From assembly GCA_963542545.1 (NCBI GenBank), contig CAUTWO010000002.1, forward strand, positions 1-64,000: a DNA stretch of 64,000 nt, written 5' to 3'. Under the pieces are notes generated by a model. That model made no database searches and was not told the origin of the DNA. It saw only the letters and a program-made list of their open reading frames with translations. This document shows positions 26,152 to 35,734 of the stretch, one piece after another. The position numbers were made by a program, and so were the translations under genes. The stretch's first letter is position 1, and every line of letters starts with the position of its first letter. The DNA comes from CALISC01 sp963542545 (GTDB lineage Bacteria; Bacillota_I; Bacilli_A; Acholeplasmatales; Acholeplasmataceae).

Positions 26152-27642
26152 ATGACAAAACAAGTTAATAATTTTTTTAAATCGCCAAAAGTAAAGGCTT
26201 CACTTGAGTTTTTCACCAAGTCTTACGCCCGCATGTTTTTACTTATCTATTTGGTGTTTTCGCTAATCGGTGCTTTGGCGCTAAAGATGCCAATTGCTTC
26301 TAAAACCCCGCTTAAGTTTGTAGACACTTTGTTGCTTTCTGTATCTGCCATGTCTACAACTGGACTTAGTTCTATAAACTTCGCAGACCTGACCTTATTT
26401 GGTCAAGTTATCTTGATTTTAATCATGGAGTTTGGCGGTATGGGGATATATATGCTCTTTGCTTTGTTTTTGACAAACTCTGGCAGCAAAATCGGAGTTG
26501 AGCAAAGAGTATTTCTCGCAAACGAGCAAAACCTGCCTTCGCTTAGAGGAGTAATTCGCACCACCAAAAAGGTTTTCTACACTCTTGTTTTAATTCAGTT
26601 AATCGGCGTTATTTTTTGTACTTCCTACATTTACTTTGCGATGCCTGAGTTTAAGGAAATAAGTTTTACTAAAGCGCTTTTTTACGGTGTATTTCTCTCA
26701 GTTTCTCTGTTCATGAATGCAGGGTTTGTACCGCTTCCGGTAGACTTTCCGACTTTACTTTTAAACGGACACATTGTGTTTTTCATAGGCTGTGCGTTTT
26801 TGATATTTTTAGGAGGTCTTGGCTACATTCCTTTGATTTCTTTGGCAGACTTCATTAAATCAAAGGTCAAAAAAACTGACTTTAGGTTTTCCAAAATCGC
26901 CAAAATTTTGTTTTTTGCGCATGTTTTGCTTTGGATTTTTGGCTTTGTGGTTTTAACTTCCCTTGAGTTTAACTCACCAGCTCTCGCAAAACTAAACGGT
27001 CCGCAAAGGTTAACTGCAACCTTCTTTACCTCAATTTCTGCGCGTTCTGCCGGCTTTAGCGTAATACCTCAGGCTAGTCTGGCCAGAGAAGGCAGTATTA
27101 TTGTAATGATTATCTTAATGTTTATCGGAGCCTCTCCAAACTCAGCCGGCGGTGGTGTTAGAACAACTACTGTTGTTCTAATAATTGCTGCGATTTTTAG
27201 CCACATCAAAGCAGAGTCTCAAACTAAGTTAGGCAAAAAACTAGCATTTAAGGAAGATACTGTCAAAAAAGCCTTTATTGTCGCGACAGCTGTTGCATTA
27301 GTGTTAATTATTTCTATTTTCGTTGTGGCTGTTGCAGAACAGAACTACTTTGAAAGTCAACTTCAAATCGCAAAAGCCTCCGCACTTAAAGGTGAACACT
27401 TCCAAGAACCACTTACTTTTAGTTTAAAAGACATAGTCTTTGAGTTAGTCTCAGCATTTGGTTTAGTTGGGTATTCCAGAGGCCTGACTTTTGGCACTAA
27501 ACTTTTGATTACAAAATGGACGATTATCTTTATGATGTTTTTTGGTCGTGTTGGTCCAATTACCTTCCTGCGCGCGTTTTCTTTTAAACAAAAAGTCACT
27601 CAAACTTACAAAATTAGCGAAATTGACTTAATTATTAGTTAA
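26152..27642 (+). CDS. ktrB: potassium uptake protein, KtrB/TrkH family
   Basis: 496 residues with eight or more membrane helices and pore-loop segments typical of the family: SAMSTTGLSS, the loop near FMNAGFVPLP, SISARSAGFSV and ASPNSAGGGVRTTT, each holding a filter Gly. It imports K+ with Na+ coupling, gated by a cytosolic KtrA/TrkA ring not found in this window. It begins 21 bases after RNase J, with no ribosome site visible, so it may be read from the rnj message. Confidence 0.92.
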   Translation: MTKQVNNFFKSPKVKASLEFFTKSYARMFLLIYLVFSLIGALALKMPIASKTPLKFVDTLLLSVSAMSTTGLSSINFADLTLFGQVILILIMEFGGMGIYMLFALFLTNSGSKIGVEQRVFLANEQNLPSLRGVIRTTKKVFYTLVLIQLIGVIFCTSYIYFAMPEFKEISFTKALFYGVFLSVSLFMNAGFVPLPVDFPTLLLNGHIVFFIGCAFLIFLGGLGYIPLISLADFIKSKVKKTDFRFSKIAKILFFAHVLLWIFGFVVLTSLEFNSPALAKLNGPQRLTATFFTSISARSAGFSVIPQASLAREGSIIVMIILMFIGASPNSAGGGVRTTTVVLIIAAIFSHIKAESQTKLGKKLAFKEDTVKKAFIVATAVALVLIISIFVVAVAEQNYFESQLQIAKASALKGEHFQEPLTFSLKDIVFELVSAFGLVGYSRGLTFGTKLLITKWTIIFMMFFGRVGPITFLRAFSFKQKVTQTYKISEIDLIIS

Positions 27643-27662
27643 AATAAATTAGGAGATTAGTT

Positions 27663-28640
27663 ATGGGAATTTTTTCAAAAATATTTGCAAAACTTAAAAA
27701 AAATAAACCACAACAACTTGGCTTTAGCAGTCAAGTTCGCTCAGTTTCTGGACTTGCAGATATTTTTTTAAACCTAGAAAACTTAACTTATCCTGATTTT
27801 ATTGAACAACTTGAAGAAATTTTAATAATGGCAGACTTCGGTGTGCAAACTACTTTAAAAGTACTAGAAACTTTTCAAAAAAGTGTAACTCACAAAAACT
27901 TTTTAAAAATTGATGAAACTAAAGAAAAACTACTGGAAGCAATTTACTCAGTTTACGAAAATCAAAATGTAGATGCGAACAATTCTTTAGCTAAAGAAAA
28001 CCCACTAACCGCCTACATGTTTGTCGGAGTTAACGGCTCTGGTAAAACAACAACTATTGCAAAACTTGCTGCGAGATTAAAAAAACAAGGCGAAAAAGTA
28101 CTATTGATTGCTGCCGATACCTTTAGAGCAGGTGCAGTTGACCAGTTAGTTGAATGGGGAAAACGCCTAGGTATAGACGTATTTTCAAACCCCAACACCA
28201 AAGATGCTGGCTCAGTTTGCTTTGACGGTCTTGAAAAAGCAATTAAAGAAGAATATACCTATTGCTTAATTGATACAGCAGGACGTCTGCAAAACAAACA
28301 AAATCTAATGGCTGAACTTGCCAAAATTAAAAAGATAGTTGTCAAAAAACTAGGCAAAGAACTAAGCGAAACTATTTTGGTAGTAGACGCAAACCTGGGT
28401 CAAAACTCATTTGAACAGACGAAATCCTTTAAAGAAATCACCGATATTTCAGCGCTTGCTTTGACTAAAATGGACGGAACTGCTAAAGGCGGTATCATTT
28501 TTAGAATCAAAAGTGAACTTGGAATTCCAACAAAACTAATTGGAGTTGGTGAAAAGGAAAACGATCTTTTAGACTTTGAACTTGAGCGCTATATGTCCGT
28601 TGTTTTTCAGGAACTTTTTTCAAATGAAACCGCTTGCTAG
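27663..28640 (+). CDS. ftsY: signal recognition particle receptor FtsY
   Basis: 325 residues, NG domain: P-loop GVNGSGKTTTIAKLA, DTAGRLQNKQNLM, TKMDGTAKGG and a short Lys-rich N-terminus without the long acidic A domain of E. coli. It docks SRP-ribosome complexes at the membrane. ATTAGGAG precedes the ATG. It overlaps ylxM by 17 bases. Confidence 0.97.
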   Translation: MGIFSKIFAKLKKNKPQQLGFSSQVRSVSGLADIFLNLENLTYPDFIEQLEEILIMADFGVQTTLKVLETFQKSVTHKNFLKIDETKEKLLEAIYSVYENQNVDANNSLAKENPLTAYMFVGVNGSGKTTTIAKLAARLKKQGEKVLLIAADTFRAGAVDQLVEWGKRLGIDVFSNPNTKDAGSVCFDGLEKAIKEEYTYCLIDTAGRLQNKQNLMAELAKIKKIVVKKLGKELSETILVVDANLGQNSFEQTKSFKEITDISALALTKMDGTAKGGIIFRIKSELGIPTKLIGVGEKENDLLDFELERYMSVVFQELFSNETAC

Positions 28641-28938
28641 TAAAGAACATTTAATTTCACTTTACTTAACTTACTCGCCTCTGCTTACCAAAACTCAGGC
28701 AGATTACTTTCATGCACATTACTTTTTAGACCATTCGCTGTCAGAAATTGCGGAAAACGAAGGTGTTTCTAGGAATGCTATTTTTCTTTCACTTAAACAA
28801 ACTGAACGCAAGTTAGTTGATTTTGAAATTAAGTTGAAATTAGTTAAAAAGACTGAAAATCTACACAAAAGAATTAAGAATATATCAGATAAATATCAAA
28901 TTCCATTAAAAGAGTTCGAAGATATTGAAGGAGTTTGA
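28624..28938 (+). CDS. ylxM: YlxM-like HTH protein linked to SRP
   Basis: About 104 residues. Sigma-70 region 4-like HTH: LTKTQADYFHAHYFLDHSLSEIAENEGVSRNAIF pattern, split here around residues 20-55. YlxM (UPF0122) sits between ftsY and ffh in Gram-positive bacteria and aids SRP function in streptococci. The start at 28624 lies inside the ftsY end, so the longer ORF start is rejected. Confidence 0.9.
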   Translation: MKPLASKEHLISLYLTYSPLLTKTQADYFHAHYFLDHSLSEIAENEGVSRNAIFLSLKQTERKLVDFEIKLKLVKKTENLHKRIKNISDKYQIPLKEFEDIEGV

Positions 28939-28940
28939 TT

Positions 28941-29135
28941 ATGTTTTTTTTAAAAAAACTATATACTAAAATTAAAATTCGCTGGGAAAATAGAAAAATC
29001 CGCTATTTAAAATATTGCGAGCTAGCAAAAAATAAGAAATTAAGAGGATTATTTGGTTGGAAATTCAATAAACTTACGCCAGAAGAAAGAAAATTAGTGT
29101 ATGAGTTTGATGGCGGTGAATGGTGGGACGAATAA
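28941..29135 (+). CDS. small basic protein inserted in the ftsY-ylxM-ffh block
   Basis: 64 residues, unrecognised. The N-terminal two thirds is strongly basic (KKLYTKIKIRWENRKIRY), while the end is acidic with two Trp (GGEWWDE). GAAGGAG lies eight bases before the ATG, a good ribosome site. It starts right after ylxM and ends 15 bases before ffh, so it is co-expressed with SRP genes. The charge pattern would suit RNA or ribosome binding, but that is inference. Confidence 0.7.
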   Translation: MFFLKKLYTKIKIRWENRKIRYLKYCELAKNKKLRGLFGWKFNKLTPEERKLVYEFDGGEWWDE

Positions 29136-29150
29136 TTTTGAGGTTTAATT

Positions 29151-30584
29151 ATGTCACTTGCAGATAAAATACAAATGGCCCTGCGTAAAGTAACTGGCAC
29201 TGCTAAGTTATATGAGGGTGATATTGAAAAAATGATGAAAGAAATTAGGCTTTCTTTATTGGAAGCCGACGTTTCTTACATAGTTGTAAAGAAATTAAGT
29301 ACTGCAATTAAAGAAAAAGCACTAGGTCAAAAAATCTTAAAAGGGCTAAATCCGGGTGAACAAGTTGTAAAAGTTGTAAAAGACGAGTTGACTGAAATAA
29401 TGGGTGCAAACCCGCGTCTACTTGAGTTTACCGCTAACCCTACTTTGATAATGCTAGCAGGTCTGCAAGGTTCTGGTAAAACCACAACTTGTGCTAAAAT
29501 TGCTAACTTAGTTAAAACTAAAGAAGGCAAAAACCCACTGTTAGTTGCCTGCGATATCTACAGACCGGCAGCCATAGAACAACTTAAAACTCTTGGCTCT
29601 TCAATTGGCGTTAAAGTCTTTGAAAAAGGCTTAACTGACCCACTTTCAACAATTAAAGAAGCACTCACTTACGCAAAAGAAAACCTGCATGATGTGGTGA
29701 TTATTGATACAGCGGGCCGCCTGCAAATTGACGACGTGCTAATGCATGAACTAAAGTCAATTCAAAGTAATTTCAAAATTAACGAAACCATATTAACTCT
29801 AGACTCAATGGCTGGCCAAGAGGCTGCAAACGTTGCTAAAACCTTCATGGAAAATATTTTTGTCCAAGGTGTGGTTTTAACTAAAATTGACGGAGACTCC
29901 AGAGGCGGTGCTGTGCTTTCGGTTAAAGCAGAGTCTGGTGTGCCTATCATGTTTCAAACTTTTGGCGAAAAAATCGAGGACATTGAAGTATTTCACCCAG
30001 AACGAATTGCTAACCGTATTCTTGGCATGGGCGACCTTCTTACCTTGATTGAGAAAGCCGAAGAAAGTTTTGAAGAAAAAGAGTCAAAGAAACTAATTGA
30101 TAAAATCAAAAATAACACTTTTGACTACAACGACCTACTTAAACAATTTAAGTCTATGAAAAAAATGGGCTCAATCGCCAAAATTTTTTCATTTATCCCA
30201 GGGCTTTCGCAAATCAAAAAAGCCTTGAGCGAAATAGATGATGCTACTTTTTATAAATACGAACACATCATTCAGTCAATGACTAAGCAAGAGCGCAAAG
30301 ACCCGGACTTAATAGCCTACTCAGACACTCGTCGTATGCGAATTGCCAAGGGTTGTGGGATGCCAACTCGCGAAGTTCGCAAACTAGAGCAGGCTTTTTC
30401 AAAGCAAAAACAAATGATGAGACAAATTTTTGCCAATAACTTAGACTTAGACCTAAACGAAGCCCCAAAAGAAGATGAACTTGCTAAAATGTTTGAAGAA
30501 CTACAAAACAAACTGCTAAACGGACAAAGCCAAGGACAGGCTAAAAAAGGTAAGGGCAAAAACAAACAAAGAAGGTGGTTTTAA
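29151..30584 (+). CDS. ffh: signal recognition particle protein Ffh
   Basis: 477 residues. N domain, G domain (GLQGSGKTTTCAKIA, DTAGRLQIDD, TKIDGDSRGG) and Met-rich M domain that binds SRP RNA and signal peptides (MTKQERKDPDL, GCGMPTREVRKLEQ). It ends in a Lys-rich tail. Seven bases separate it from polA. Confidence 0.98.
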   Translation: MSLADKIQMALRKVTGTAKLYEGDIEKMMKEIRLSLLEADVSYIVVKKLSTAIKEKALGQKILKGLNPGEQVVKVVKDELTEIMGANPRLLEFTANPTLIMLAGLQGSGKTTTCAKIANLVKTKEGKNPLLVACDIYRPAAIEQLKTLGSSIGVKVFEKGLTDPLSTIKEALTYAKENLHDVVIIDTAGRLQIDDVLMHELKSIQSNFKINETILTLDSMAGQEAANVAKTFMENIFVQGVVLTKIDGDSRGGAVLSVKAESGVPIMFQTFGEKIEDIEVFHPERIANRILGMGDLLTLIEKAEESFEEKESKKLIDKIKNNTFDYNDLLKQFKSMKKMGSIAKIFSFIPGLSQIKKALSEIDDATFYKYEHIIQSMTKQERKDPDLIAYSDTRRMRIAKGCGMPTREVRKLEQAFSKQKQMMRQIFANNLDLDLNEAPKEDELAKMFEELQNKLLNGQSQGQAKKGKGKNKQRRWF

Positions 30585-30590
30585 ATCACT

Positions 30591-33164
30591 ATGTCTAGAC
30601 TAATTTTAGTAGATGGAAACTCACTTATCTTTAGAGCCTACCACGCAACTGCTTATACTGGCGAGATTTTAAGAACTTCTAAAGGCGTGCCAACAAATGC
30701 CTTGCTTGCGTTTATAAATATGTTTAAAAAAATTCTTGCCAAAAAACCCACACACATTGCAGTTACTTTTGACTTAAAAGAACCAACCTTTAGACATAAG
30801 GTGTACTCTGAATACAAAGCAGGTAGAAAAGCAGGCGACCCTGAACTTTTTGTGCAGTTTGACTCAATTAAAAGATATCTTGCTCTGCAAGGTGTTACTT
30901 GTCTTGAAAAACCAGGCTATGAGTCTGACGATATAATTGGCTCAATTGCTAAAAACTCACCTGAAATTGACGAAGTTATAATTTATTCGTCTGACCGTGA
31001 TTTACTGCAACTGGTTGACACGAAAACTACTGTTTCTTTAATCAAAAAAGGAATGGGCGAAATAATTGAATACACTCCTGAGGTCATATTTGAAGAATAT
31101 GGCCTTAAACCTCTTCAGTTAATTGACCTAAAAGCACTGCAAGGAGATACTTCTGACAATATCAAAGGAGTTGCTGGAATTGGAAAAGTCACCGCACTTA
31201 AACTAATTCAAACATACGGCTCTGTTACTAATTTATACGCGCACATTTCTGAGTTAAAAGGAGCTCAAAAAACTAAGTTAGAAGACGGCAAAGCAGACGC
31301 TGAACTTTCTTATTTTCTTGGAAAAATTTACACAGATAAGTTATTTTCAGTTGAAGTAACTCAAAAACAACCAGCAGACGAAGCAGGTCTGCAAAACTTT
31401 TTTCGGGAGTTTGAGTTAAATCAACTCTACAGAGAAAAAGCAGTTTCAAACAACACAAGCACTTTTATTCAAAGTTTTCAGTATGCAACTGAAGACAAAG
31501 AAATCGCTGAGTTTTTAGAAACACCCGCTACCTTGTTTGCTGAGTACACAGATAAAGACGAACTAATTCACCTGGTTTTATTTAATAAAACCAATTACTT
31601 ATTTTTAAAAAAAGAACAGGTGTTTTCTAGTCCTGCATTTTTGATATTTTTAAAAAGTGAAACCAAAACTGTTGTCTTTAACTTAAAAAGATTTATCAAA
31701 GTTTTACTTAAAAACCAAATTGAGTTTAATTTCGCTAAGTTTGATTGCGCACTTTTACTTTCCTACTGCAAGGACGCAGAAAGTGGCACACAATACTTTA
31801 ATTTTCTTGCAAACAACGAGTTTGATGATTTAATTGAAGTGCCAAAAGCCTATGAAGCCAAGTCTAGCACAGACCTTGACTTAAATACTCTTAGTAAAAA
31901 AGTTAAGTTAACCGATTTAGCCTTTACTAAGTTACAAACTGAACTTAAAGACACAAAAAGATATGAACTATACCACTCTATTGAACTTCCGCTTTCTTTG
32001 GTGCTTGCAAAAATGGAAAACACAGGAGTACTTATAGACACTGCTTACTTAAAAGAACTTAAAGCAGAGTTTGAAGTTAAGTTAGCGGAACTAAAAGCAG
32101 AAATTAACCGACTTGCAGGATATGATTTAAACCCACTTAGCCCAAAACAAATTGCTAAATTGCTATATGTAGACCTTGGACTAAAACAAACTAAAAAAAC
32201 TGCAAAAGGAGCGGCTTCCACAGACTCAGAAACCTTGACTGAATACTCAGAAGTTTACCCTATTGTAAAACTTATTTTAGAGTACCGAACTTACGCCAAA
32301 ATCTTGCAAACTTACGCAGTTGGACTGCTTGAATCTGTAGACAGCAAAAATATTGTGCATACAACTTACAACCAAACTCAAACTGCAACAGGACGACTTA
32401 GTTCCTTTAATCCAAACCTACAAAACATCCCTACGCACTCAGAACTCGGAAGTAAAATCAAAAATGCTTTTACTGCGAGAACTGGTTTTTCATTTCTTTC
32501 ACTAGACTACTCACAAATTGAACTTAGGGTTTTAGCCACAATTTCTAAAGACAAAAATATGCTTTCAGACTTTTCTTTAAACAAAGATATCCACACCGCA
32601 ACCGCGATGCGTATTTTTAACACAAACGAAGTAGACAAAGAACAAAGACATAAAGCCAAAGCAATTAACTTTGGACTAATTTACGGAATGTCTGCCTATG
32701 GTCTTAGCAAAGCACTTTCATTAGACATTAAAACAGCAGATCAGTACATCAAAACTTACTTTGCAGCTTATCCTGAAGTTTTGCCACTGCAAGAAAAACA
32801 AATCCAAACCACAAAAACTAACGGATTTACTGAGACTATATTTGGACGTAGACGCTATTTAGACCCAGAAACTCTTTATTTTCGTCGCAACCCAAAACTT
32901 TTTGAAAGACTTGCTGTAAACTCACCAATTCAGGGAACTGCTGCCGATATTTTGAAAATTTCTATGCTAAAAATCAGTAAATTTTTAAAAGAACAGCAAG
33001 CTGAAAGCAGAATGCTCATGCAAATCCATGATGAGCTGATTTTTGAAATTAAAGAAGGAGAAGAGCATTTAATTCCTGAAATTAAAAAAATCATGACTGA
33101 TTTCGATTTAAATGTTCCGCTACTTGTTAGCGAAAGCAGCGCAAAACGCTGGATAGAGGTGTAA
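30591..33164 (+). CDS. polA: DNA polymerase I
   Basis: 857 residues. N-terminal 5'-3' exonuclease (SRLILVDGNSLIFRAYHA, SSDRDLLQLVD, GDTSDNIKGVAGIG), a middle 3'-5' exonuclease-like region (~residues 300-470) without the acidic DxE pair, so proofreading is probably lost as in Bacillus, and the polymerase domain with DYSQIELRVLA and the QIHDE motif near the end. It fills gaps in repair and removes primers. Start of the polA-mutM-coaE-dnaB-dnaI-thrS block, conserved in Bacilli. Confidence 0.98.
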   Translation: MSRLILVDGNSLIFRAYHATAYTGEILRTSKGVPTNALLAFINMFKKILAKKPTHIAVTFDLKEPTFRHKVYSEYKAGRKAGDPELFVQFDSIKRYLALQGVTCLEKPGYESDDIIGSIAKNSPEIDEVIIYSSDRDLLQLVDTKTTVSLIKKGMGEIIEYTPEVIFEEYGLKPLQLIDLKALQGDTSDNIKGVAGIGKVTALKLIQTYGSVTNLYAHISELKGAQKTKLEDGKADAELSYFLGKIYTDKLFSVEVTQKQPADEAGLQNFFREFELNQLYREKAVSNNTSTFIQSFQYATEDKEIAEFLETPATLFAEYTDKDELIHLVLFNKTNYLFLKKEQVFSSPAFLIFLKSETKTVVFNLKRFIKVLLKNQIEFNFAKFDCALLLSYCKDAESGTQYFNFLANNEFDDLIEVPKAYEAKSSTDLDLNTLSKKVKLTDLAFTKLQTELKDTKRYELYHSIELPLSLVLAKMENTGVLIDTAYLKELKAEFEVKLAELKAEINRLAGYDLNPLSPKQIAKLLYVDLGLKQTKKTAKGAASTDSETLTEYSEVYPIVKLILEYRTYAKILQTYAVGLLESVDSKNIVHTTYNQTQTATGRLSSFNPNLQNIPTHSELGSKIKNAFTARTGFSFLSLDYSQIELRVLATISKDKNMLSDFSLNKDIHTATAMRIFNTNEVDKEQRHKAKAINFGLIYGMSAYGLSKALSLDIKTADQYIKTYFAAYPEVLPLQEKQIQTTKTNGFTETIFGRRRYLDPETLYFRRNPKLFERLAVNSPIQGTAADILKISMLKISKFLKEQQAESRMLMQIHDELIFEIKEGEEHLIPEIKKIMTDFDLNVPLLVSESSAKRWIEV

Positions 33165-33165
33165 A

Positions 33166-33963
33166 TTGCCTGAACTTCCTGAAGTTGAAAACGTCCGAAA
33201 ATACTTAAGTCAATCTATAGTTGGCAAAAAAATTGAGGCTATAGATAATTTTTCTAATGAAAAAATTATTACCAACGTCGTTATATCACAAATCTTAAAC
33301 ACTAAAATTAAGTCCGTTCGTAGACACGCAAAATATTTATTTTTAGACCTAGACAATAGCCTAACTTTGATTTCTCACCTGAGAATGGAAGGCAGATATT
33401 ACTTAAACTCACAAATTAACCCACACACCAGAGTCCGTTTTTACTTTGAAGGCAAAGAAACTCTGGATTTTGTAGATAGACGAAAATTTGGTAACTTTGT
33501 TTTAGTTGAAACCAAGTCTATTGGCTGCTATCTTTCTGATAAAGTTGGAAAAGAACCTTTTGATTTAACTGCCGATGAGTTGGTTTTAAAAGCCAAGCGC
33601 AAAAGCAGTTTAGTCAAGGCTTTTTTGCTTGATCAGCACAACATCGCCGGTCTTGGCAATATTTACGTTGACGAGGTTTTGTTTGCAAGTAAAATCCTGC
33701 CAACTAGAACAATAGATACATTGACCAAAACAGACTTTGAAAAAATTTTAGAAAACTCAAAAATAATTTTAAAAAAAGCAGTAGAACTCGGTGGTTCTAC
33801 TATTTCTAGTTTTGAAATTGCCGAAGGTTTAAACGGTAGTTTTCAAAATTATTTAAAAGTACACACTAGAGCAGGTAAATCTTGTCTGCTTTGTGGCACT
33901 GAAATTAAGAAAATGAAAGTTGCAGGAAGAGGCAGTTATGTCTGTGAAGTTTGTCAAAAGTAA
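33166..33963 (+). CDS. mutM: formamidopyrimidine-DNA glycosylase
   Basis: 265 residues, TTG start directly giving PELPEVE, whose Pro is the catalytic nucleophile once Met is removed. C-terminal zinc finger with two CxxC pairs (CLLCG and CEVC). It removes 8-oxoG and formamidopyrimidines. It is separated from polA by one base and overlaps coaE by 26 bases. Confidence 0.97.
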   Translation: MPELPEVENVRKYLSQSIVGKKIEAIDNFSNEKIITNVVISQILNTKIKSVRRHAKYLFLDLDNSLTLISHLRMEGRYYLNSQINPHTRVRFYFEGKETLDFVDRRKFGNFVLVETKSIGCYLSDKVGKEPFDLTADELVLKAKRKSSLVKAFLLDQHNIAGLGNIYVDEVLFASKILPTRTIDTLTKTDFEKILENSKIILKKAVELGGSTISSFEIAEGLNGSFQNYLKVHTRAGKSCLLCGTEIKKMKVAGRGSYVCEVCQK

Positions 33964-34540
33964 GTTAATTGCGATAACTGGCAATATTTGCTCTGGTAAA
34001 ACTGAGTTTTTATCTGCACTTAAAAAACAAGGACATGAAACTATATCTACTGACGAAATAGTAGACACACTTTGGCAAGATAAAAACAATTTGGCAAAAA
34101 TTGCCGAAACTTTTTCGTTGACGCTGTCACCTGAACTTAAAGAAACTGTTAAGAAACTAGTTTTTAGTCAACCAAAAAAACTAAAACAACTGGAAGATAT
34201 TTTTTTTTCACAAGTTTTTGCAAAACTAAAAGAAGTTCAAGTAAATTCAAAAAACACATACATTTTTGTTGAAGTTCCTTTGCTTTTTGAGCGAAATTTA
34301 CGCGATAAATTTGACTTTGCAGTACTAGTATACGCTGATTTAGAAACCTCTAAAAATAGATTTTTAGCCACCCGAAAAAACAGCGAAAAAGAGTTTTTTT
34401 CTATCTTAAAACACCAGATAATTAACGATGAGAAATTGCTTTTTGCAGATTATGTAGTATATAATAATCATATGAATTTAAGTTTAGAAAACGAAGTTTC
34501 TGCTCTATTTTCAGTCTTAAAAATGCATTATGGCAACTAA
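33938..34540 (+). CDS. coaE: dephospho-CoA kinase
   Basis: About 200 residues. P-loop GNICSGKTEF near residue 13; STDEIVDTLW and VEVPLLFERNL are family features. It carries out the last step of coenzyme A synthesis. The ATG at 33938 is preferred since GGAAGAGG lies upstream; it lies within mutM. It ends 11 bases inside dnaB. The classical GxxxSGKS form is slightly altered (SGKTEF). Confidence 0.93.
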   Translation: MSVKFVKSKLIAITGNICSGKTEFLSALKKQGHETISTDEIVDTLWQDKNNLAKIAETFSLTLSPELKETVKKLVFSQPKKLKQLEDIFFSQVFAKLKEVQVNSKNTYIFVEVPLLFERNLRDKFDFAVLVYADLETSKNRFLATRKNSEKEFFSILKHQIINDEKLLFADYVVYNNHMNLSLENEVSALFSVLKMHYGN

Positions 34541-35732
34541 AATTACAGTTTATAAAAAAGCACAATTAACAGCAGAACAAGTCAAAGTTTTAACTTATCT
34601 ATACTTGCCAATTTTGGGCAAAAGAGCCTATTCGCTTTATCTTTCTTTTGCACAATTGGTAAATTTTTCTGCGGGCAAATCTTTGGATTTTGACCACAAT
34701 TTTTTTGTAAATTTACTAAATATTTCACCCCAAAAATTAACAGAAACTAGACGCAAACTAGAGGCAATTGGACTAATTGACACTTTTGAAAACCAAGATA
34801 ACTTAGTTTTAATTTTAAACAATCCACTTACTGCAAATTCTTTTTTTGGAAACCCTAACTTGCATGTTTTACTACAAAAAAATATTCCAAGTTTAGAAAC
34901 CTATAACTCAATTAAACAAATTTTTCACACCAATTCATTCATTTCAAAAAACTACGCAAACATTACTGAAACTAACTTAGTTAAAACCTTTGGAGCGTTC
35001 GATCCTAAAAAAGTAGCAGTAGCCGAAAGTTACGGAATTGACAAAACCAGAGTTCCTGACTTTATTTCTGAGTTTGATTTTGTTGAATTCACTGGTTTTT
35101 TAACTAAATCAAAAGTCCCCTTTTCTGGTACTGAACTTGAAAACGAAAGTTATAAATCACGACTTATTTCCTTGGCTTTAAACTTTTCACTAAAAGAAAA
35201 AGAACTTGCAGAAATTTTTATAGCCAACATCAAAGACAAAAAAGTACCAAATATTGATGCTTTAAAAGTTGCAATTTCAACATATAGTTTTAGTCAAAAA
35301 ACTAACGAAGACAGTGCTTCAGAAATTACTAAATGGTTGAGTTCAATTGATGTAAAATCGCTTGTTGAAGCGATTAAACAACAAACTAAAGTCACTAAAA
35401 TTGATGCAAAAGATTTTGTTCAACTTATTGACTTTATAGAAAAACACAAAGAAAATGTCAATCTTGGTGTGCTAAATATGTTAATTTTGCATTCTTGTAA
35501 ATACCAACAAAAAGAATACGCAGATCGCCTACCTACAAATACTTTTTTAGAAAAAGCCCTAAACATTTGGATAATTGACTATAAAGTAAAAACTACGAAA
35601 GACGCAGTTTTGCTTTCACAAAAACTAGCCGAAAGATTAACTTCAAATACAGCTCAAAAGAACAGAAAAACAAATACAAGTAGCAGTAGTTTTTCGCCTA
35701 GTTGGGCAGATAAACTAGTAGAAGGGTTTTAA
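34530..35732 (+). CDS. dnaB: replication initiation/membrane attachment protein DnaB (Bacilli type)
   Basis: 400 residues of two DnaD/DnaB-type helical domains; the N-terminal half opens with a winged-helix-like region, and the C-terminal half has a YKSRLISLALNFSLKE-like segment before a long helical region. In Bacillus it recruits the replicative helicase with DnaD and DnaI. It ends two bases before dnaI. Identity rests as much on position (coaE-dnaB-dnaI) as on sequence. Confidence 0.85.
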   Translation: MATKITVYKKAQLTAEQVKVLTYLYLPILGKRAYSLYLSFAQLVNFSAGKSLDFDHNFFVNLLNISPQKLTETRRKLEAIGLIDTFENQDNLVLILNNPLTANSFFGNPNLHVLLQKNIPSLETYNSIKQIFHTNSFISKNYANITETNLVKTFGAFDPKKVAVAESYGIDKTRVPDFISEFDFVEFTGFLTKSKVPFSGTELENESYKSRLISLALNFSLKEKELAEIFIANIKDKKVPNIDALKVAISTYSFSQKTNEDSASEITKWLSSIDVKSLVEAIKQQTKVTKIDAKDFVQLIDFIEKHKENVNLGVLNMLILHSCKYQQKEYADRLPTNTFLEKALNIWIIDYKVKTTKDAVLLSQKLAERLTSNTAQKNRKTNTSSSSFSPSWADKLVEGF

Positions 35733-35734
35733 TT

